From: Xiphias gladius
Taxonomy: Eukaryota > Chordata > Actinopteri > Istiophoriformes > Xiphiidae
NCBI RefSeq assembly: GCF_016859285.1
Contig: NC_053404.1
Coordinates: forward strand, 16,197,105-16,261,104
Direction: 5' to 3'
DNA length: 64,000 bases
Shown one piece after another: positions 12,601 through 25,223 of the stretch. The translations under genes were made by a program, and so were the position numbers. Within the stretch, counting starts at the first letter, position 1. Each line of letters starts with the position of its first letter. The notes under the pieces were generated by a model. The model did no database searches, was not told where the DNA came from, and saw only the letters and a program-made list of their open reading frames with translations.

Positions 12601-15480
12601 GTTAGGGATGTTTATTGAGGATTTTCTGTACTAGCAACCTCTAAAATGCGGACGTTAAACCCCCTCAGAGGATATAAACTATTTAAAGAGATGGAGAAAA
12701 AAAATGCATAGTTTAAAATTATGTGATGGGCCAGTATCCAATGATTCTGACCCAGCGTCACAGAATAAACAGACATTTTAGATAGTATCACGTGCTTTAA
12801 TTTTGACTTCTTTATATCGTAATTTAGAAAGTCAAAATAATGTGAAAGAAAGTCATAAATTAGTTTCAAGTTAAGGTCTGCAGTAGTATGACAAGTTGTA
12901 TTCACAATGTCCTGATAGACTGTATATAAATACTATTTATCATATACAGTCTATGGTCTATGGTTGGACACTTTCATGCTAACATGCTATTAAAATAGCA
13001 TTTGTCAAACATGAACATAACTTCTCACATTTGCAAACAAAGAACTTTGTTGTCTGTCCCAGTCTCCACAAATAGTCAGCAAAACAAAACACTAAATACT
13101 GCAGTCCTTAAATCATCATATAATGAGCAGTAAAAACTTGAAATTAAGTAAAATTATAAGATAGTATCTTGTATTCTGACACCAGCAGTCAGTTTCAGTT
13201 GAACATTCTGTTTCTATAGTAACCACTAGTTCCATTGTTAAATCCACCATTTTGTCAGATCTGCGACCAAACAAATATTAACAAAAAACTTGTATCTACA
13301 CTGCAAATGTCTTTTTTGCATCATTATCAGTAGCTAATTTTTTTTTTTTAATTATAGCTGTTTATTTTAGTTTACTGGCCAAGCTAGCCATTAAAGTAGC
13401 TTAGCTGTCTGAGGCTAATGTTTCACTAATACAACATTCTACTTAACTGTTACTTACTGTTGGTCTAACTTTTATTCATTTTACACTTTGTACTTTTACT
13501 CTTGCGGACTCCTATTTAGGGATTTAATGTTGATCTTTCAGTTGCGATATTTTGTGTCATCCTGGTGTCAGGGACAGTGTAACTACAAAGCCAAAAAACA
13601 GTAACAACGTAATTGGTAAAAACTGAGTTAAGACCAGATTCGAACTTTTTACCTTATCATCAAAATTATTATACAATAGAAATATGTAATATGTGGGGGG
13701 AAAAGAGCATGAAACATTCAAAACTAGATAACAGAAGTTACCCATTAACTAGTTTTTATAAATCAATTCTGATTCTCCAACATCTTATAAATTGAATTTG
13801 TCATACCTCATAAATAAACCAATAGCTGAATGTTAAATCATAAGGGAGAAAAAACTAACTAGCTAGGCAAGCGCTAGCTAGCCTAGCTTGGCAGAATAGC
13901 CTCTGACTGTAGTGGAATTCACATGATTTCATGTGTTTAAACTACCTTTAAATCACATATTTTAATGTATTCAGTTTAAGATTAATTCATCAAACTAACT
14001 CATATGAATGGACGAGAGAGATGAAAAAGAAACAGGGACACGTTTTGTTTGTAGATACTACATTTTTATGTTTATCTTATAGTATCTAATTTTTTTCTGA
14101 TTGGTAATCACTATCATTGGATTGGTTGTCCAGTACTGTTTTCACAGTTTCAAAATTAAAAGCCTCAACAGGCCAACAAGGCTGCATAGCTGTGCAGCAA
14201 GTTTGATATTATATCCACTCTCCAGAAAAGACTGCCAACTGAACCACTATGAATCAGCAAATGAATATGTTAATTAGCGAACGTTTTGTTATTGGCATAC
14301 TTGACTTCACAAACATCTGAGAGGTAATAATATGACCTCTGTATCTTATGACAACGTTCGTTAAAGTACCTTTAAGTAAAAAGGTATTAAGTCCTTTTTC
14401 TCTTGAGCCACTGCATTTTAAAAAAAAGGATAACACATAGATAAATAACATCCAATTTATAAAATGACTTGGTTCACCAGAACAAAAATATAAATCATTA
14501 TAAGTGTAAATAACCTCCACAAAACCACAGCCAGATAGTATTATTAGTTTTATAATCATTCCACAAGAGCATGTTTATTTATTAAAACTTCCCATTGTTT
14601 TTGCCCTGAAATAAAGTGCAGTTAATTAATGTGATAGTTTATTGGTCATCATAAGGAAATTAATTTACCACTTTTTCCACTTTAAAGTCAGAGGTCACCA
14701 CCATTAACGGAGCAACAACCCTGCAGATGGTGGGTGATTTTCAGGGATTCGCTCCCAGACAGTTCAGCAGGGCGGATATTTGGCAACACAGGTTTGGCTG
14801 AACCTGATTCGTCAGCTAAAGGGCACTGTGTCACCAGACTCTTCCTATAAATGAATGTAAGGAGGAACAAATTAAGAATACCCTCCGCTGGCTTTGGAGG
14901 GGTAGTAGAAATTTTCATTTTCTCATTAAACACCAGCTGAGTCAGGTCACCTCATGACCAGCTGTTTTACAGAGGGATTTCCTAGATTGAGGAGCTTGTC
15001 ACATGAAAGTATGCTGCCTTTTTGAAATGTATGAGTTTAAAACCTGTATTTTGCATACTGCTTACGGGTCTGTACAGTTAGGCCTTACATTAATACATGT
15101 TTTTTATATGCTTTTAGTTGCTATGTCCCAAAATGTATCTGTCCAAAGTATACTGCAAGTATATAAAGTATATAAGTATATAGTATATAAACTTAAAAAC
15201 ATCAAATATCTACATGAAACATATATTGCATTTAAGGAGCTGTAGTTCTCCTTGCAGGACTATTGTTTTAACTGGACCTCTAAAACCTTTACAATTGTTG
15301 ATTTGAATTAATTCTGCCCTGTTTCACCTCAAGAATTTTTCATGTTTGCTTTGTTCTTCCCTCCAACAAGAGAGTATTGTGCCTCTTTAAGCCTCTAAGC
15401 CTGTGTCACTCTGTATATTATTAAATCTTCTAGCACTTTATACTAACAAGTGTGACAATTTAAACCAACAAATATTTCAA
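12600..15480. other. Intergenic stretch between the lpin2 promoter and the next 3' end
   Basis: AT-rich DNA without a supportable gene. It holds a 13-bp-arm hairpin at 12,915-12,954 and a palindrome-like GCTAGCTAGC cluster near 13,870. Short open frames here have no recognisable domain and no convincing splice context. Confidence 0.55.
12915..12954. repeat. Inverted repeat, 13-bp arms, 14-base loop
   Basis: ATAGACTGTATAT at 12,915-12,927 is perfectly complementary to ATATACAGTCTAT at 12,942-12,954. The same motif is common at the ends of fish mobile elements, so this is probably an element remnant rather than a functional site. Confidence 0.6.
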
Positions 15481-15487
15481 CAGCTAC

Positions 15488-15493
15488 TTTATT
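15488..15493 (-). terminator. Poly(A) signal AATAAA after the 15.8-16.3 kb exon pair
   Basis: AATAAA reads on the minus strand about 295 bases past the stop at 15,790. It is followed by a T/G-rich stretch (TTTGTTGG) of the kind found downstream of cleavage sites. This supports the exon pair being a true transcript end. Confidence 0.5.
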
Positions 15494-15789
15494 CAAGCAA
15501 ATATGATGAAAAAGATAAACATGGTAGACAAAATATCTGAGTCAAAAAGAGGCAAAACATACAAACAGTCTATGCTGTGGGGTTATTAAAACATGTAATT
15601 TACGGATAGATACTTTACCTCAAAGTATAAATTTTAATGCAAATGTATGATCGGGAATATTTAATTGACATAAGCAAATGCTACATCTAAGTTATAACTG
15701 AAAACGCATCTATCACAGTAGACATAAAAGCGCACATCAAACTTAGAGAATACGTATATCTGAGTACTTAATTCTTTTCTCTACTAGAT

Positions 15790-16307
15790 TTACTCAGTGT
15801 TTTCTGGCTGTGTTTCATATGACGTCTCAGCCTCTGGTTCAGGCTCCCCAACTGTGTCTGCAGGCTGTTTATGGGCTTCTGACTGGTCAGCCAAATCCTT
15901 TTTTGCATCCTCTTTTTGTTCCGAATCTGAAGATTTGGGTCCTGCAGCAGCAGCATCAATTGTAATCTCATTTTTCTGCTTCCCTGTCTCCTTACTTTTG
16001 CTCTCCTTATTGTCTTCTTCCTTTTCCACAGGGGGTGTTTTAGCTCCAGATTCTGCAAGAGAATAATCATTAGTAAACATGCAAACTCAGTCATTGCAAA
16101 ATTAATACTGTATTGTCTCAGATATTACACACACGCATACACATACTTCCTTCCAGCCCGCTCACCCTTTCGCCTCTGCATTTTTGTTCCAGTGACTGTG
16201 GTTTTCATCTTTTCCTTTGGGGTGTTTGGGCCAAACACCACATTTCCTTCTGCATCAGTCCAGTACGAAGTCACCCCCAGGTCAGGTGTCCCCTCTGTGA
16301 TCTCCAA
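15790..16307 (-). CDS. Two unassigned terminal exons encoding an acidic Lys/Glu-rich tail; possible alternative 3' end of myom1
   Basis: Exon A (16,307 to about 16,168) follows a good acceptor (TTTCAG). It reads LEITEGTPDLGVTSYWTDAE and ends KMQRRK before the donor GG|GTGAGC. Exon B starts after CTTGCAG at about 16,054, joins in phase 1 as E-SGAKTPPVEKEE, and ends in a stop at 15,790-15,792. Its 88 or so codons are rich in Lys, Glu, Ser and Asp and look disordered. A poly(A) signal lies 300 bases downstream. I do not recognise a family. Exon A starts in phase 0. That matches the phase after the penultimate myom1 exon (19,817-19,872), and also a weak internal GT after VFIPDE in the last myom1 exon. 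The pair could therefore be an alternative myom1 C-terminus. Otherwise it is the 3' end of a separate small gene whose 5' exons I could not find between 16.3 and 18.8 kb. Confidence 0.5.
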
Positions 16308-18687
16308 CTGAAAGGAGACAAATGTGAGTTAGCAAAAAAAAAAAGCGAAAAAAAAACAAAAACTTGTCTTTGTAATCAGATCAACCTTCACACCATCAGC
16401 CAAAGAATTATGCTCCACTACTTACCCAAGAAGTGCAATGAGCTCAGCCTATTAGAGTGCCAAAGTAATCCACTTGTGTACAGTGCAAATTCATTTTATA
16501 TCTGTTCAACTGATATTATAGCCTTGTAACCCATTTAAATATAAGTGTGTTGCATCTCATTGTATATTTTTTTATATGATTTCTATTTGAAACACAGTGA
16601 AAGGTACTGCTGCATATCTATATCTAAAACATTAAAACCAGTAACTTGTTTTAGGGTTGTGGCTGATCGGTGTAGTATTCACTTTCTTAAAATTGGGGGA
16701 ATCAAAAAAGACAGTAAATTATGCAGCAGGGGCCAAGACGCCTTGACTTTTAGTTCGTAACATGGTTAAAACTAGAAAAGAAAAAATTAAATGGACTCCC
16801 TCACTTTCCATAATGCAATCTGAGGTGGTCTTTTGCTAGACCTTCCCTGCCTGGTAAATGGCCACATCTTTGAAACTAAATGTCCCCAGTTGCACAGGCA
16901 TCCTGTTATGAATTTTGTAGTCTACAGGCAGTACAGAGACTAGTAAAACGTTTTTGACATGAGGAATCTGTGGAGTGCCTCTTTAACTCTTTGTGTGCCT
17001 CAGAGCCCCTATGAAAATACTCTTGGTGTACATCCTCTATAATTTTCAGTCCTAAATAGAGACCTGGACCTGCTAATACACATGTTCTCGAACAGGAGTA
17101 GAGCAATGAGCAAATTTCACTTCCTGTCTAAGGCGTGATTGTCATGCATAATTAAGTATATAAAGTAAATAATGGAGACAAATCTTAAAGAAGAAGTTTC
17201 TGATATATTTCTACTGCATGATTGTATCATTAGATGCTGGTCACTATAGATAACAATAGGAAACAGCATTCGTTTTCTCTCAATTACATTCAGGTGAGCT
17301 TGATTTTGTTGCTATGTTAGTGCTTATCTTGACGTGAATGTCACGTTATTTTTCTTTCCAAAGCATCATCAATCAGGCGCACCTCAAGTAATAGTACTAG
17401 GACTAATATTTGGATCACACTTTGATTACAGTAGAGAGGGGTTGTCTCCATGCTGGTGGTTGATCTTCCGTGAGTCCGAATCTACAGAAATCATGTCTGG
17501 GAGTGAAAAAGGGAAGAAGCAACTGAAACGAGAGAGTGAATATAGTGAAGAGGTAAAGGGTGGAGGGTTCAAACCAAAGTGAGACAACACAAAAAAGGAG
17601 GAGGAGGAAGTGGGGAAGAACATGCTCGTTTTTATTAGTCTCATCAAGAAACAGGGGAATAGGAAGTGAAGCAATAATCAAAACTGGTTGGTATTAACAG
17701 TGATTTCAGTCTTCATTACAGTGGTATTATTATCATCGTTATGAATAAAGGAAACATCATAATCAATAATGATGGACTGTGAGGGGGATGTCGTAACAGT
17801 GGTGAATAGCATCAATAACAATGAGTAGACAGTGGGCTGACATACAGTATTCACTACAGACAGGGATTCAATGTCAGTGATGCCATGATCACGACATTTA
17901 AAGTGATGGTGAATAAAATGGAGCAAAAACTAAAACAGGCCTGAATTTAAACCTAAGGAAACGGCACATTTCATTGAAGGACCACGTTTTAGTCCATTTG
18001 CAACAAATTTTTGTAGACTTCTACTGTTTTATTTTCCAAAGCACACCAAGGGTTTAAGATCAGTTTAGGTGTTGTTAGTGCCTGTCACAGACACAGGAAG
18101 AAAAGTGTGAGGAATGGATTAAACTGTGTGTTTGTCTGCTGTAATGCTCTACAGCTGTTAGCATGTTCAGCTAACTAGCTTACTACCTACATAACCCAGC
18201 GATAAGGCAAAAGCTAAAGAGCACAGGGTATTGTTAAGAAGGTTTTGGGGTCCAGGTTATGTTTTTAAAAGCCCCTACTTACAATTAGCATATTCACTTT
18301 GTAGTATTTCCCCACTGAACACAGATCCTAGATGCATTCAAAGGTTAGAGGAAGGTTATCAGCTTTCTCCTGCTTTGTTGGATTTTTGAAAGATATAATC
18401 ACCCTCTCAAGTTTTTGTGTGCTTTCAAAAATGGTTAGCAATGAAGTCCACATAATCTGTAGCAAATGGGTCAAAACATGCAAATACATCCATATGGCTT
18501 TTTAATAGACATTACAGACTAATTTCATGATTTCCTTGACTTGCATCCTATCAACACAACATGTCTTAAACTATTATCTTTGGCTTCCTCTAGTCAATGT
18601 ACCTCTCTGCATGCCACAAATTTAGACAAACAAAAACTAAAATTGCACCAGTAATATTTTGAGTGGGCAGAATGTCACAAATATCTT
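16308..18687. other. Non-coding stretch between the unassigned exons and the myom1 3' UTR
   Basis: No exon with both a credible acceptor and donor and no protein domain was found on either strand. If the 15.8-16.3 kb exons belong to myom1, this is an intron. Confidence 0.45.
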
Positions 18688-18693
18688 TTTAAT
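18688..18693 (-). terminator. myom1: Possible variant poly(A) signal ATTAAA for myom1
   Basis: ATTAAA reads on the minus strand about 200 bases past the myom1 stop at 18,894-18,896. It is the nearest acceptable hexamer; canonical AATAAA hexamers occur farther downstream (for example near 18,028 and 17,631). Confidence 0.35.
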
Positions 18694-18893
18694 GTTCAGT
18701 CAGATTTGATAATATTGGACAAAATCTCTGGATTTCTCTCTGAACTGTTGGACAATTCGTGTTCAGATTTAGCACCTCTGGAGCTAATTTTATATTCTCC
18801 ACAAACTCAAAACATCCTCACGCTTTTTTATTTCCTGAAACTGTCTCCAGTGTTTTTCTTTTATACATATTTACGACAAGATTTGGACCGCTT

Positions 18894-19427
18894 TTATTTT
18901 TTCTTGCCGGCCACCTCGTCAGGGATGAAGACACTTACGGTGAAGTCCCCGCTCTCTGTGCCGTACTTGTTCTTCACTAGGATGCTGTATTTGCCAGAGT
19001 CCGAAGTGGTCACGGCGGTGATGGTGAAACTGGCGAACTTGCCAGACCCAAACTTCAGGATGCAGTGGTCATCGGACGCGATCTCCCTGTCGTTCTTCAG
19101 CCAGGTGACCTCTGGCACCGGGTCGCCCGAAATGTTGCAGGTGAGATTGAGGGCCTGATAAAACACAACACATACATAGAATTATACATTACAGTAATTA
19201 CATTTACATTAAGGCATGTAGAGTGAGCCATGATCCTGCTCAACACCCGCTGCTTCAATTATTATGATTATCATTACAATTATTATATTTAGTTTTATTG
19301 GTGTTATTAATCACTCTATTATTATAATTATTAGTTTTATTATTAGTCTCATTATTGTTATACATCTTTATGTTGTACCTGCACTGTGCTATGTTCTCTT
19401 TCCTCCCTCTTGCCGCCCCTTTTCTCC

Positions 19428-19460
<33 letters not shown>

Positions 19461-22400
19461 AACCCACCTGGTCGAGGCAGACATCTGCCCACCATGAGCC
19501 GGGTTCTGTTCAAGGTTTCTACCTGTTAAAAGGGAGTTTTTCCCTGCCGCTGTCGCCAAGTGCTCGCTCATGGGGGAATGTTGTTTCTCTGTAAATATAA
19601 CTATGAAGAGTACAGTCCAGACCTGCTCTATATGAAAAGTGCCCTGAGATAACCTCTGTTATGATTTGGCGCTATATAAATAAAACTGAATTGAATTGAA
19701 TTGAATAGAGTGACTTTTTTCAGGACAATTTACAAGATACACATCAGTCTGTTTCCCCATAACTGTTATTGGCTGACTAATGTGCAGGCCCCGTTATTTC
19801 AACTGAGACAGTTTACCTTGCCCTCCTGGATGGTGACCACATCAGGCAGGCCTCCTGCTACTCGAGCACGGTCTGAAAGACACAATGTGTACTTTAATAA
19901 TTACCATATATAAACTTTATTTTTATGACACTTTCCAATAAAATTAAAAAATAAGGAGCCCAAGTGTAAACATGTCAAAAAAAACAAAAGGAAAAACCAA
20001 AGCAAACGACCATTCTGGACTAAACACAAGTCATCGAAACTGCGAAATCTCTATGTTAAAGCTGAATGTATTTTCAATGTTTTTCGTGTTACAAATAAGG
20101 GTAAACGGTATTTTAGTCCTGATTGGTGATGGGAAATTCAATTTAATACATGAGATAAAATCTCTAGTACATAGTCTGGTTTATTATTGCTTTAAAAGTA
20201 ATCAAAATGGATTTTTAAAGCAACTGAAAGCTAAAAGATTGGTTGGAAAAAATAAGAGTTATATGAAATGCGTTCTTAGTTTTAGTTACAATAAAATCAT
20301 AGCCGTTGAAGCTCATATGAAACATTATATTCTTAAAATTATAATTGACAGGTCTTCATGATGATTCAACAGCTTTATCATCCAGCCTAAAAACAGTAAA
20401 ACGCAAAGGATTAAAAGTGAAGCCATTGTAAACGTAGTATTACTTACTTCTCTCTGCAATAGCAGCAGCTCTGAGGAGGTAAGAAAAAGTTCAGACTTAA
20501 TCTGCATGCATAGAGTACTTCTTCATGTATTTCCTCAAATCAGAAATACGTTAGATTGAAATCAGCAAGCAGCGCATCTATTTGTAACAGAACAATACAA
20601 TGCTAATGGCATGTGGAGCACTAAATAAAGATAATAATATGATAGTTATCCAGTAGTTAGTAACTTACTTGAGTCTCTGGAATTCTGCAAAAGCATCGTC
20701 AAATGCTGCAAAACAAAAACAAGTGGTAAGAATCTTAGTCTTTTTTATTGGCCACGTGAGTTACACAACGATTCAGCTTGGTGGTTTTGTTTGTCTAGGA
20801 TACTCTAAATGCAAAATACCACAAAACCAGAAATCCAAATGATTAAAAAAAACACAAGAAGTCTAATAAAGGTCATTAAATGTCTAAAAAACTAATTTAA
20901 TCACTACAACTTTTAAAGAGGTTAGAAATATGCAGACAGTCTCACCTTTACCAGACAACTCAACAGTTCTCTTCAGGCCACCCTTTCCGTCATGGAACTC
21001 GATGGCATATTTGCCCATGTCTTTCTCTGTGGGCTCGCTGATCTGCAGCCACAGCTGCTCTCCCACCACACCACTCTTTATACGGTCAGAGAAGGAGATG
21101 GCGGAATCCCTGTCAGAGAGACAACACAGTCAACTCCGTGACATGGAAACACAGAAACATATACTGAAACGTATACAGAATACAAATGCTGTATACACAC
21201 ACGGCCCGATCCTGCTGCGAAGTGTATTTTTAGTATTAGACTTTAGTACTACATCAATTAAATCTTTCTCTCATAGGGCCTTGAATGAGTTACTGTAAAT
21301 AAATGCTTGATCCAACCCACTTAGTACACTCACATCTAAGAATAAAGTGTATTTGGGTAAAGAATATGATTTAAGTTTTCTTATTTGTCAGGTTTAGGTC
21401 AAATAACTATGAGAGAGAGCATTATATTACAAAAAAATCTTAATTATTGTTGTTAGAGTAACGAAACATGGCTTATGTATAAATGTATTTAAAGAACTCA
21501 CTTGTATTGCCATGTCACTTGGAGTAAATCGTTATAGTAGTTGACAAAGGTGTAGAGTCGGATGCCCTCATCTGTGCTTGTGATCTTCAGTGGAGTGGAG
21601 GAATTGGCTGCAAGTAAAGAAAACACCAAAAGTTAATTCAAATATTCATTTTTGGTAACAGACCAAATTTAAAATGAATCAACTGTAACATTTGGGGCCA
21701 AAATGTTTCTCCTTACCAATAAAACTGAAAACTTCATTCATCAAGTCCTTGAAACCTTGAAGAGAGCAAGATTTGACCATTTTAAGTGACATATTTACTA
21801 CATTCAGTCTCTGACTCTGTGAGTGTGTCACTACTGAAGGTTACCTTGATCTGTCAGATTCAACGAGGAAGTGTCCTTCCCTCTGTCATCCTTCAGAACA
21901 ACCTCATACACACCAGAATCCTTCTTTGAAATCTGACAGAAAAAGCAGTAGACTCAAAGTCAGTCGTAAACAACACTGACCATCACCAAGATTTTGTAAA
22001 GGAATATGATATGTATTCATCTGAAAAGGCAAGCTTTTCTTTTCTGCTATGGTTGCTGCAGAAAACACATATATGACGCAAAGGCAAAAAAGCCAACAGA
22101 CAAATAGACAAACAAACATCGATTTAAAAAAACATTCTCAGGCAAAACCAGAAGCGGCCGTTGGCCCATGATGACAACAGAAAACTGATCCCAACTTTTA
22201 GTCTTCTCCAGATTAGGTCGTCGGCATAGTCTGCTGTTTCTGCAGGGGGGTCACGCTGAAATGGGACACATGTGACATCATGTTTATATGTTACATTGAC
22301 CTGGAAGTAGGGCATGCCACTGTACGCCACTCGGACAGACGTTTAGAGACAATACAGTGAGATGGGAGTGAGTTATGAGATACAGAATGAAGACAGGGTT

Positions 22401-22832
22401 TAAATAAAATCTGAGAGAACAGAGCTGATTAAAACAGAGAAGATGACAGAAGAGTTAGAGAAGGAAAGTGGTAACTACGTCCTAAAATTTAGTGTGAATT
22501 AATTTAATGGTATTGTTAGGTCTTATAATTTGATATGTTAAATATATTTTAAAAAGGGTTAATGCTGATGTTCCCAAGGGAAATTGGTTAAAAAAAACAA
22601 AAAAAACAAAAAAAACTTTTAACAGCTCCCTTAAAAAATGTTTTAACTTACTTCCTCTTACTCAAAGACCATATCTTGTGGATCAATATTCAGGTGAGTG
22701 AAGCCCATAACATGTGAAGGGTCCATATATTTTTGGAGTAAAGACATAAACAGAGCTGTGCAAGGATTCCACCATTTACAGTCATATATGCAAATGAATT
22801 CAGTGACAATTATACAGTACAGAAATATACAG

Positions 22833-22865
<33 letters not shown>

Positions 22866-25223
22866 CATCAATTCACACTTCACATAGGTGTCTTTTCTCA
22901 TATTCTTACCTGAGCTATTTCCAGTTTCAGCACTCCCTCGGTGAAGCCCAGATGCTCGTCTGCTTTGATCTCACGTCCGTCTTTGTACCACAGCGCAGAG
23001 GTCTCCTTCTTCATGTTGCCTACCTGAAATGCGACACAACAGGAGAATGTGAAAAAGTTTAGACACTCCGAGCGTTTCTTTAAAAGAGTGCGGCAGGGAC
23101 AATCTTGAAAGTTCTGTCTCACCTTGCATTTCAGCACAACACAGCACTCTGGGGTCACCTCATAACTCAAATACTCAATAAAGTGAGGACCTGGAACAAA
23201 CATGGCAGTTATAAAAATGGAAATCATAACATACAATGCAAATATTGGTCAACAGTAATTCCTGCAGAGCTGAAACGTTGAAATGGTTTCTCAATTAGTC
23301 GATCAACAGAAAATTAACTGTCAAGTATTCTGATACTCGGGTTAATTATTCGAGTCATTTTTTAAGATTAAATGGCAAACATTTGCTTGTTCCAGCTTTT
23401 CCGGTGTGAGAATGTTCTGCTTTTCTCTTTATATCATTGTAAAGTGAATATTTTTGGGTTGTGGACCGTTGGTTGGACAAAATAAGACATTTAAGGATGT
23501 CACCTTGGACTCTGGGATGCTTTGATGGACATTTTTTGCTGTTTTCTCACATATTACAGACAGAAAAACTAATTGTTTAATCAAGAGAATAATCAGCAGA
23601 TTAAATGATAATGAAAATGATCATTTTAGTTCGTTGCAGCTCTAATTTCCAGTAACTTAGTGTCCCATACCTTGCTTTCTGAACCATTCCTTCCTCTGGA
23701 ACTCTGATTCCTTCTGCAGCCCCTTGAACACTGCCAATAAAGAGTTTACAACATTAAGATTTTACGGTTCAAAACGACACTTGATCTATCCTAATCTAAC
23801 TACAAATTCTAAGCATGTGATACTTGTTTGGTTACTCTTAAATTATACGGTGACATGAAAGTAGTTTGGGTAGTTTTAGTTGTTTTACAATGGGCTTTCT
23901 TAGATGTTTTTACTGCCCTCCAGTGTCCAGAGCTGAGAGTTGCTGAGTTGAGCTCTCCATTACTGCCTACTACACATAGTAGGCCCAACAGGTTTTGAAA
24001 GGCTGATATAATACTGATATTTATGTGCTGAAGCTGCCAACAACTGATATCTTGCAGCCCTTTTAACAATTTCATTTTTATGCCAAAAAGTGAGCAAGGA
24101 TCCACTGATTTCCCTTAGATTTTGGCCTCTGAAGTAGTATTTTAAGTATTGTAAGGCACTAAATTCTCAGGATATTTTATGTGGCCGAACATACCGTCTC
24201 CGATCAGTACCAAGCTGGACTGGTTGGTTGCTTTCCCATCCTGCATCTGGAAGGTGAAGGTGCCCTCATCTGCCGGGGTCAGAGACTCCATGATCATCTC
24301 AATTATGCCGGTGTTCTTGTCAAAGTTCATCTTATATTTCTGCAAAACAAGGATGACAACTTCTGAATCTTTTGGTTAACATTTTCAATCTCACCTACCT
24401 ACATAAGACAAAAAAAAAAAAACATAATGATTGTAAATTACTTATGACTCATTTCGTTTGTTTCTTACTGACCTCCCCCTGAGAGAGAACATTATCATTG
24501 AACACGTAATCGACTTTGCCATTAGCTGATATCTTCTCTGCCTGCAGCCAAAAACGAACTCTGCCTTTCTCCAGCAACTCCACAGCCAACTCTGACTTCA
24601 GGGGTATAACTAGTTTGAAGGGGGGTAACGAAGAAAGAGTGAGTGCCGGGTCAAAGAAAACCAGTCCACTCCGTGACACACTTAAAAACTGCAGTGACAG
24701 GATTTGAGGCTGATACACTCACTGGGGAATTTGTGGTCGTGACTGATCTCCAGCAGCCTCTTCAACTCTGACAAAGAGCGGAGGAGGAGATTCATAAACA
24801 GAGGATTAAAAAAAAAAGCAAACACTGAAGCCATTTATTACATTAACTTCTGGAAACATGTACCTACCTTCCTCAGAGAGATTGTAGCTGGATGACACAC
24901 CATCAGTGTGGGTGACAAGACAGGAGTAAATGCCAATGTCCTCCTCCCCAGGAGTGTTAAAAACAGCTTTGGACCTGCAAGAAAACTCAGTATTATAATC
25001 ATAAAAATGAATGAATGATGGTGAGTCAATCAAAGAAGCTCATCTACTAATTTTGACGTCTCTCACTTGTTTCCCTTGGTCTCCATAGACAAGCGAGAGA
25101 CATCTGTGATTTCCTCATAATTCTTGGACCACACAAATTTGGAGTCAGGGGTCAGGTCACAGCATTCAAAGTTCAGGGAGATAACACCGTCATCATCAAC
25201 ATCCACAACTATCTCCTTGGTGC
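18894..25223 (-). CDS. myom1: myom1 exons for C-terminal Ig domains My9-My13
   Basis: Sixteen small exons from 25,223 down to 18,894 encode five Ig domains joined by helical linkers. Markers in order are: DGVISLNFECCDLTPDSKFV and GIYSCLVTHTDG; the linker ELKRLLEISHDHKFP; KSELAVELLEKGRVRFWLQA and GTFTFQMQDGKATNQSS; the linker FKGLQKESEFQRKEW; VVLKCKVGNMKKETSALWYK; VGEQLWLQISEPTEKDMGKY; the linker FDDAFAEFQRLKAAAIAE; and GGLPDVVTIQEGKALNLTCN. In family members the last Ig domain forms the antiparallel homodimer. The helical linkers are carried by very small exons (37, 39, 23 and 56 nt). Confidence 0.92.

Noticed and set aside
13555-14560. Hydrophobic minus-strand open frames in the lpin2-myom1 interval
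   Set aside because: Typical chance frames in AT-rich DNA: rich in Phe, Leu and Ile, with no splice sites and no domain.
20019-20361. Plus-strand open frame of 129 codons rich in Lys, Ile and Asn
   Set aside because: AT-rich intron sequence of myom1 with no homology I recognise and no promoter or poly(A) context.
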